From Syntrophomonas sp. UBA4911 (GTDB taxonomy: Bacteria; Bacillota; Syntrophomonadia; Syntrophomonadales; Syntrophomonadaceae), in NCBI GenBank assembly GCA_002398105.1, contig DHCD01000073.1:1-9727 (forward strand): a DNA stretch of 9,727 nt, read 5' to 3'. Each line of letters begins with the position of its first letter. Positions within the stretch are counted from its first letter, which is position 1. Positions 4,938 to 9,727 of the stretch are shown in pieces. A model generated the notes under the pieces. That model saw only the letters and a program-made list of their open reading frames with translations, had not been told where the DNA came from and searched no databases. The translations under genes and the position numbers were made by a program.

Positions 4938-6599
4938 ATGAACAGACTCTCAATAAGAAAAAGGATCATTATAACTTTCGGCTGCATTATTTTCATCACC
5001 GTCGGGCTTTTGACGTTTATAGCCTGGGATCTGCAAAGAAAGCAGTTTTTATCCATGGCCGAGACGCAACTGCAGGATGCGGCCGGTAATATAGTTGAAA
5101 AAATATCCGTGATGCAGGCCTTGCTGGACTCACGCAAATTCGACGGCAAACTCGGCTATTATCTGGGCAACCAGCGCTCCAGCTTTTTACAGCGAGGTTA
5201 TCATCTCAACCAGTACCTGGTGGAGAATAACGGAGAATCCATAAAGTCTTACGGAGAATTAAAGACCATGCCGCTCAAGCAGGATGAAATAAAGACCATG
5301 CTGCAAAAGAAACAGGGGATTCTGCATATTAAAAGGGGTGAGATCAGGTATACCGCAGCTTATGATTACTCTCTGGAAAGGCAGGCACTGATAGCTCTGG
5401 TCGTGGCTGAAGACGACTACCTGCAGCCGGTGTACAGAATCCGGAACATTACCGTAGGCATCGGTATTTTAGCCCTGCTGATCTCCTACCTGGCAGCCAC
5501 GCTGATAATCACGGGCATCACCCGGCCGATCAATAAAATGGTCCAGGGGCTGCAGAGCGTTGAAATCGGCAAGTTCGACATATCTCTGCCCCAGTCCGGC
5601 GCCGCCCCTGAACTCTCGGTTTTAGGTGCGGCTTTTAATCATATGGTCAAGGCTATTCGCTATTTTGTAGCCAAAGTCAAAGATATCGTGGTCCGTCTTA
5701 CCCGCTCCAGCGCGGAATTAGCAGAACAAGCCGGTCAAATCAATGACGACTCCGACAAAATAGCACGGGAACTTAAGAAAATAAGCGAAGAAGTAAACCA
5801 ACAGATGGCTGCGGTAGGAAATGCCCGCAGCGTAAGCCAGCAATTATCCGCACTGGTGGGAAATGTCCTGGAGGGCAATACCGCTTCCGTAGCGGTCAGC
5901 CGCGACATATTGGAATACTCCGGCCAGGGACAGGCAGCCTTGGGACAGGTAAAAGACGAAATCCAAAAGATATGTGAAGTCGCTATAAATACCAGCTCTA
6001 CTTTCGAGCATCTTAACCGGCAGTTTGAGCAAATCCATGCGGTCAATACCTCTTTGGACGATATTGCCCGGCAGACCCGACTGCTGTCATTGAACGCCGG
6101 CATTGAAGCGGCCCGGGCCGGAGAAAAGGGCAGAAGCTTCAGGGTGGTGGCTGAAGAAATCAGTAAACTGTCCCATATGTCGCATGAATTTTCCGATCAG
6201 ACCGCAGCCCTGGTGAACGCAGTTATTAAAGAGTCCAACCTCTTGAAATCAACTCTGGATCAAATGCATCAAGTAATAACGTCCAGCACTGATTCAGTTG
6301 AAAATGCCGGAAGCGTTTTCAATGCCATCCAGGAACAGGTGGTCAAAAACAACGCCGCTATTGAGGAGGTGTCAGGGACGACCGGAAATATGCTCACCCT
6401 GATCCGGGAAGTTGTGCAGGAGGTAGATATAATCTTCAATAATTCCGAGGCCATTGTGAGCAGCATTCCGGAAATGCTGCAATCCGCCTATCATCAGACG
6501 GAAAATACCACCCGCATGCTGGAGCAATCATCCCATCTGGAAGGGCTGGCGATGGAACTTCGTCAGGTAACCAACTCCATGGGCAGCGATAAGAGCTAA
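4938..6599 (+). CDS. Methyl-accepting chemotaxis protein
   Basis: A 553-residue transmembrane chemoreceptor. TM1 is about 10-30, the extracytoplasmic sensor about 31-170 (possibly a Cache-type fold; ligand unknown) and TM2 about 171-193. A HAMP linker follows at about 194-245 (TRPINKMVQGL to AAFNHMVKAI), then a long coiled-coil signalling domain to the end. The hairpin tip that contacts CheA/CheW is clear: IARQTRLLSLNAGIEAARAGE (from 376), followed by RSFRVVAEEISKLS. The tip reads AGIEAARAGE where most receptors have AAIEAARAGE. There is no C-terminal CheR-docking pentapeptide. The ATG has AGGAGGAG (4928-4935) just upstream, and there is a dedicated promoter. No other chemotaxis genes are in the window, so this is an orphan receptor. 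It ends six bases from the stop of the convergent glycosyltransferase gene. Confidence 0.95.
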   Translation: MNRLSIRKRIIITFGCIIFITVGLLTFIAWDLQRKQFLSMAETQLQDAAGNIVEKISVMQALLDSRKFDGKLGYYLGNQRSSFLQRGYHLNQYLVENNGESIKSYGELKTMPLKQDEIKTMLQKKQGILHIKRGEIRYTAAYDYSLERQALIALVVAEDDYLQPVYRIRNITVGIGILALLISYLAATLIITGITRPINKMVQGLQSVEIGKFDISLPQSGAAPELSVLGAAFNHMVKAIRYFVAKVKDIVVRLTRSSAELAEQAGQINDDSDKIARELKKISEEVNQQMAAVGNARSVSQQLSALVGNVLEGNTASVAVSRDILEYSGQGQAALGQVKDEIQKICEVAINTSSTFEHLNRQFEQIHAVNTSLDDIARQTRLLSLNAGIEAARAGEKGRSFRVVAEEISKLSHMSHEFSDQTAALVNAVIKESNLLKSTLDQMHQVITSSTDSVENAGSVFNAIQEQVVKNNAAIEEVSGTTGNMLTLIREVVQEVDIIFNNSEAIVSSIPEMLQSAYHQTENTTRMLEQSSHLEGLAMELRQVTNSMGSDKS

Positions 6600-6605
6600 A
6601 TTGTT

Positions 6606-7739
6606 TTACCTGGCTCCGGGCAAGCTGCTGCTTGCTTTGAATCCATCAATCAGGCGCTCGCTTAAAGCCATAAAAGTATCCAGGGAATTGCTCCCCGATA
6701 AGTTTTCCATGTTTTTTGATATTTCCCGTAAAGTCCCGGAATCGTTGATCAAGCCTGAAATAATAGGGTCGATATCGCTGATTTTGCCGGCCTTCAATGC
6801 CAGGTGGTTTTCCACCAGAATGTGGGCATTCTCTTCTTCCTGGCCGGGAATAGCGTACGGTATTAAAATAGGGAGCTGCTTGGCAATGGCTTCGGATGTG
6901 GTTATTCCGCCCGGCTTGCTGATCAGCAAATCGGCCGAGTCCATTAATTCCGCTATGTTATGGCAAAAGCCGTAGATTATTATTTCCTTACCGGACGGAA
7001 TATTCTGATATTTTAACTGCAGGTTTCTTTTTAAGCGATAGTTTCTTCCGCAAACCACGGTTATTTTAAGCGGATGCGGGTTGTCCAGCAGCACGTTTAT
7101 GACCCGGGCCAGGTATTTGCCGCCCAGGCTCCCCCCCATCAATAACACTGAGAATCTCCCGGCAGACTGGAATCTTTCCGGCTGACGGAAAAAATCTCTT
7201 TTTACCGGTATGCCGCAGGGAAAAATCTTGTTTTCAGCTATTCCTCCCTGCAGCAAGGCTTTTTTAGTCTCAATGCAAGGGGTGGTAATATAGGCGTCTA
7301 TATATTTGCTGATATACATATGATGGGCGTCAAAATCCGTTATCACCGAGATCACCGGAAGCACCACCTGAGAGCGGGCCTTGAGCAGACCCAGAACATT
7401 CACTATGATGGGGTGGGTGCATATTATCAGGTCGGGATGGAAAGAAATGACGGCAGCATTAATTTTATTGCGCAAAATCCTGGACAATACGGCCTTAAGG
7501 CGGGTGTCGACCCTTTTATTATTGCTGGTGCGATAGATCAGTCCGTATAAACGGGCGGAACGCACGGCCAGGTGGTTGTATCCGGAAGCCAGTAAAAAAT
7601 CCAAAAACCGATTGCTCTCTTTGAGAAAGTCGATAACGGTTGTTTCGTAGCCATTTTGTTCGAGTTCGTCCCTGAGCACTGCCGCCACCTGATTGTGGCC
7701 GCCGCCGGTAGAAGCCGAGAATATTAAAACCCTGCGCAA
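6606..7739 (-). CDS. MGDG synthase/UgtP-type glycosyltransferase (GT28 fold)
   Basis: A 377-residue glycosyltransferase of the MurG/MGDG-synthase type. The N-terminal acceptor domain opens with MRRVLIFSASTGGGHNQVA, whose STGGGHNQ (10-17) is diagnostic for MGDG synthase and UgtP. SVITDFDAHHMY (131-142) follows. The C-terminal GT28 half has VLLMGGSLGG (198-207), VVCGRN (228-233), YGFCHNIAELM (256-266), the nucleotide-sugar loop LLISKPGGITTSEA (271-284) and PGQEEENA (298-305). By family, it transfers a hexose from a UDP-sugar to diacylglycerol at the inner membrane face, forming glycolipids or lipoteichoic acid anchors; the sugar and acceptor here are not proven. The start is TTG with AAGGAGGG six bases upstream, and no ATG gives a complete N-terminus. 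The likely route of transcription is from the 130-base gap after ppk, where I see no convincing promoter. Confidence 0.92.
   Translation of the reverse strand: MRRVLIFSASTGGGHNQVAAVLRDELEQNGYETTVIDFLKESNRFLDFLLASGYNHLAVRSARLYGLIYRTSNNKRVDTRLKAVLSRILRNKINAAVISFHPDLIICTHPIIVNVLGLLKARSQVVLPVISVITDFDAHHMYISKYIDAYITTPCIETKKALLQGGIAENKIFPCGIPVKRDFFRQPERFQSAGRFSVLLMGGSLGGKYLARVINVLLDNPHPLKITVVCGRNYRLKRNLQLKYQNIPSGKEIIIYGFCHNIAELMDSADLLISKPGGITTSEAIAKQLPILIPYAIPGQEEENAHILVENHLALKAGKISDIDPIISGLINDSGTLREISKNMENLSGSNSLDTFMALSERLIDGFKASSSLPGAR
6620..6640 (+). terminator. Weak hairpin after the chemoreceptor gene, inside the glycosyltransferase 3' end
   Basis: GCAAGC (6620-6625) and GCTTGC (6630-6635) with a TGCT loop are followed by only TTTGAA. 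It starts 20 bases after the chemoreceptor stop and lies within the last codons of the convergent gene. It is a possible but poor terminator, and the only hairpin seen there. Confidence 0.3.
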
Positions 7740-7745
7740 TATCCG

Positions 7746-7753
7746 CCCTCCTT
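7746..7753 (-). promoter_or_regulatory. Ribosome binding site fixing the TTG start of the glycosyltransferase
   Basis: Minus-strand AAGGAGGG (7753-7746) is six bases before TTG 7739-7737. The protein that follows begins exactly as MGDG-synthase family members do, which supports the rare start codon. Confidence 0.75.
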
Positions 7754-7871
7754 AATATAAGTCTATTTTAAAACCAATATCGCACCAAGATGTTAAGCAG
7801 GGATCTTTTTAAATTTAAAAATCATGGTCAATTATGTAAAACTCGCTGTCCATTTATCCGGCCCCATATTT

Positions 7872-8900
7872 TTAAAGGCCGGTGCTGATGAAATATTCCT
7901 GGACATTGAACAAAGTTTTGCCGCGGCGGTCGACCCGGACATAGGTGCCGTCAGCCAGCAGCAGGCGTGCCTTGACCGTGTCTTTAAGGTAGGCCTGCAG
8001 CACCTCCTTGATCCGAAAGACCCCGCTTTCCGGGACTTCCAATTCATCCACCAGCAGTTGGACCAGGCCCTGGTCCATCCCCTGCTCCAGCTCCAGGCGT
8101 ACGACTTCACCCCACTTGCGCATTTTCAGGGACTGCTGAATGGCCTCCAGCAGGTCTTCAGCCCCTTCCTCATCCACTCCCAGTCCGGCATTGCGGGTAA
8201 TGCGATAGCAGCCCATGGTCATGATGCGGTGCCCGGTAAAAAGCCGCCCCATGTATTCTTTGATAATATCCTCCAGTAGAACAAAGACCCGCTTTCCTTC
8301 TTCCGCCGGCACCTCCACCAGACGGTCCAGGACCGCCGGCACCTGGACGGTGGCAAACACCCGCTCCGAACTTTGCTTCTCATTCTCCAGCAGCAGGCCG
8401 ATGTTCAGGCTGCGGTTGGCCAAAAGCGGAAAAGGGCGGCTTTTATCCACTACCATAGGGGTCAGAACCGGGTAGACAGTCTTCAGAAAGAAATTTTGCA
8501 AAAAGGCATGCTGCCGCAGGTTTAGCTTCTTCAGCCTGCCCAGGACCAGTTTTTCTCTTTTTAAGGCCGGTTTGAGGGAACGCTCAAAACAATGGTACAT
8601 GTCTTCCATCATCTGATGCATGACCAGGGAAATCTGCTCCAGCAACTGTTGGGGAGTAAAGCCGGACTCGTCGCTCTCCCCCAGTCCGGCCTGGACCTGG
8701 TCCTGAACGGCAGCCACCCGGACCATGGTGAACTCGTCCAGGTTGGAACTGCAGATGGAAACAAAACGAGCCCGCTCCAGCAGCGGGTTGGAAGTGTCAT
8801 GAGCCTCCTGCAGGACCCTTTTATTAAATTCCAGGGAACTCAATTCCCGGTTAATAAATAATTCGGTGCCGATGGTTTTGCTCTTGCCGGGTTTGGTCAT
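7872..8900 (-). CDS. ppk1: Polyphosphate kinase 1 with in-frame internal deletion; catalytic core missing
   Basis: PPK1 makes inorganic polyphosphate from ATP and is normally about 690-720 residues. Here the frame has only 342. Residues 1 to about 295 are a normal N-terminal and head region: LFINRELSSLEFNKRVL, SNLDEFTMVRVA, SRPFPLLANRSLNIGLLL, and up to ESGVFRI, where GPLDLT should follow. Instead the chain jumps to the last ~45 residues of a PPK1 (KEVLQAYLKDTVKARLL, DGTYVRV, FNVQEYF). The ~350 missing residues hold both catalytic histidines (His435 and His592 in E. coli), so this product cannot be an active kinase. The join lies at 8007-8015 around a CGGATC shared by both sides. The start is ATG 8900, seven bases past the TGA of the upstream ppx remnant with AAAGGA before it. 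A TTG at 8906 is the alternative. A mis-assembly is possible. Confidence 0.9.
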   Translation of the reverse strand: MTKPGKSKTIGTELFINRELSSLEFNKRVLQEAHDTSNPLLERARFVSICSSNLDEFTMVRVAAVQDQVQAGLGESDESGFTPQQLLEQISLVMHQMMEDMYHCFERSLKPALKREKLVLGRLKKLNLRQHAFLQNFFLKTVYPVLTPMVVDKSRPFPLLANRSLNIGLLLENEKQSSERVFATVQVPAVLDRLVEVPAEEGKRVFVLLEDIIKEYMGRLFTGHRIMTMGCYRITRNAGLGVDEEGAEDLLEAIQQSLKMRKWGEVVRLELEQGMDQGLVQLLVDELEVPESGVFRIKEVLQAYLKDTVKARLLLADGTYVRVDRRGKTLFNVQEYFISTGL

Positions 8901-9120
8901 TTTCAATCATCCTTTGTATTTTTTTATTACCGGGCGAACCCCCATGACTTCTTCGAAGAAATCACAATGGCTCTCAAAGTCCCAGGCCTCCAGCAGTACT
9001 TCTTCCTGGGTAAAGAAACAGAATTCCAGCCGGCCTCCCGAGCCGGCGACTTTCACCATGCTGATTTTTTGCTTGTGGGTTATATCCAGGGCGTCCGCCA
9101 ATTTTAAAATGGCCGGATCC
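8010..9120. other. GATC-to-GATC segment abnormally joined at both ends
   Basis: The deletion junction in ppk1 (GATC at 8010-8013) and the inversion junction in ppx (GGATCC at 9115-9120, GATC 9116-9119) are consecutive GATC sites. Reading all 1.1 kb between them shows no other GATC, although the rest of the window has one about every 270 bases. The segment holds the start of ppk1 and the end of ppx in their natural order. This is what a single restriction fragment ligated to non-native neighbours would look like. A natural rearrangement remains possible. Confidence 0.55.
8907..9119 (-). pseudogene. ppx: Exopolyphosphatase (Ppx/GppA family), C-terminal remnant
   Basis: About 70 codons of a Ppx/GppA C-terminus end at TGA 8907-8909. 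The recognisable part is ILKLADALDITHKQKI, then LEFCFFTQEEVLLEAWDFESH and FFEEVMGVRPVIKKYKG. This is the tail found after the HD domain in long clostridial exopolyphosphatases. Upstream of about 9117 the same frame stays open to 9683 but is only the antisense of another ppx piece, so it is not protein-like. Position directly before ppk1, with stop and start seven bases apart, indicates an original ppx-ppk operon with translational coupling. It lacks a start and the whole ASKHA phosphatase domain, so it is non-functional as it stands. It does not overlap in content with the plus-strand piece, so both may come from one gene. Confidence 0.82.
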
Positions 9121-9727
9121 CCTGGTTGAAGGAGAGCGGCAGCCCGGTTTTGGTGGGGATCGGCGGCAGTTTCCGCAATATCGGTCGTATTGACCGCCGT
9201 TTGAAAAACTATCCCCTGGACCTTCCTCACAATTACCGGCTTGATGCTCAGGATGTGCAGCAGATCCACAGTTACATCAAGGATAAGCCGGCCAAACAAA
9301 GGCAGCGCATAAAGGGGCTTTCCCGCGACCGGGCCGACATCATCGTCGGAGCCACTTTCATGGTCAACGCCCTGCTGGACTACTGCGCTATAGCAGAAGT
9401 CCGCATAAGCGGCTACGGGCTGCGGGAAGGGATCATTTACGATTATGTCCACCGCCACCATAATTTTTCCGAGGACGTCCTGGATTTTTCCATTAATAAT
9501 AATATCAAAAATTATAATTTGGATTTTCGCCACGCCTCCACCGTCTACCGCCTGACTTTCTCGCTTTTCGAGCAGCTTCGAAAAATCTGCAGCGCCGAGG
9601 AGGATCTCTCCCGGGTCATAAAAACCGCGGCCATGCTTCATGACTGCGGAGTCGTCATCAATTATTACCAGCAAAACGAGCATATTTTTTATACCATGCT
9701 CAACCTGGAGATCAACGGCTTAAGCCA
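9117..9727 (+). pseudogene. ppx: Exopolyphosphatase (Ppx/GppA family), central and HD part, inverted and running off the window
   Basis: An open plus-strand frame begins abruptly as IPWLKESGSPVLVGIGGSFRN and continues with YPLDLPHNYRL, RIKGLSRDRADIIVGA, VRISGYGLREGIIYDYV and an HD-type domain (RHASTVYRLTFSLF, AAMLHDCG), reaching the window edge at NGLS. This is the middle of a Ppx/GppA phosphatase, which hydrolyses polyphosphate (or pppGpp). GIGGS is the second nucleotide/phosphate-binding loop of its ASKHA fold. An in-frame stop (9105-9107) lies just upstream and there is no start codon with a ribosome site, so the N-terminal half is missing. The true start of homology is the GGATCC at 9115-9120, where the minus-strand remnant begins. 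About 50 residues are expected between the end of this piece and the start of the minus-strand piece; whether they follow to the right is outside the window. Confidence 0.85.

Noticed and set aside
4938..6599. Frameshift or truncation in the chemoreceptor because the tip sequence is atypical (AGIEAARAGE).
   Set aside because: TM1, sensor, TM2, HAMP and the full signalling hairpin are all present in one frame. The change is a single conservative Ala-to-Gly.
7806..7821. A perfect 16-bp AT palindrome TTTTTAAATTTAAAAA between ppk1 and the glycosyltransferase.
   Set aside because: Pure A/T palindromes are common by chance in AT-rich gaps. No T-tailed stem or promoter spacing gives it a role.
7858..7882. 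CCGGCC / GGCCGG inverted repeat across the ppk1 stop codon as a terminator.
   Set aside because: Only six base pairs with a 13-base loop, and no T run follows on the minus strand.
8907..9683. A 258-codon minus-strand open frame that looks like one gene.
   Set aside because: Only the part below about 9119 has Ppx homology. The remainder is the reverse complement of a well-conserved plus-strand Ppx segment, so the frame is a product of the inversion and not a real protein.

Overview
The window looks like chromosomal DNA of a Gram-positive, clostridial (Peptococcaceae-like) bacterium. This is an inference from roughly balanced base composition, strong AGGAGG-type ribosome sites, several TTG/GTG starts, textbook sigma-A promoters (TTTACA-17-TATAAT, TTGACC-17-TACAAT), a fused Phd-Uma2 protein, a PIN-PhoH ATPase, a UgtP/MGDG-type glycosyltransferase, and a ppx-ppk pair. 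No rRNA, tRNA, CRISPR array, IS element or phage gene is visible.

Layout, left to right. Positions 1-563 (+) are the 3' end of a UDP-glucose/GDP-mannose-family dehydrogenase, followed by a short intrinsic terminator. Positions 740-1285 (+) encode a DUF5662 protein. A block of three consecutive hairpins (1339-1422) separates it from a convergent PIN-PhoH ATPase (2889-1507, minus). A 360-base divergent intergenic region carries the promoter of a PAP2 phosphatase (3252-3797, +), with a perfect 10-bp inverted repeat over its -35 region. After a strong hairpin terminator, a convergent Phd-Uma2 fusion gene (4656-3916, minus) has a near-consensus promoter and two TTAGCTAA palindromes just downstream of the expected transcription start. 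The next intergenic region also holds an unexplained stem-loop and a consensus promoter for a methyl-accepting chemotaxis protein (4938-6599, +). That gene meets a processive-type lipid glycosyltransferase (7739-6606, minus) tail to tail, with only six bases between the stop codons.

The right end, 7872-9727, is a rearranged polyphosphate locus. On the minus strand the last ~70 codons of an exopolyphosphatase (ppx) lie directly before a polyphosphate kinase (ppk1), as expected for a ppx-ppk operon. The kinase, however, is an in-frame join of its N-terminal ~300 residues to its C-terminal ~45 residues, so the phosphohistidine catalytic core is gone. The central and HD part of ppx lies on the opposite strand and runs off the window. 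Both breakpoints fall at GATC, and the 1.1 kb between them contains no other GATC. The window therefore appears to contain exactly one GATC-to-GATC fragment joined abnormally at both ends. This suggests a ligation or assembly chimera at least as strongly as a real genomic inversion and deletion. The strongest regulatory observation outside that locus is the promoter-operator arrangement of the Phd-Uma2 gene.
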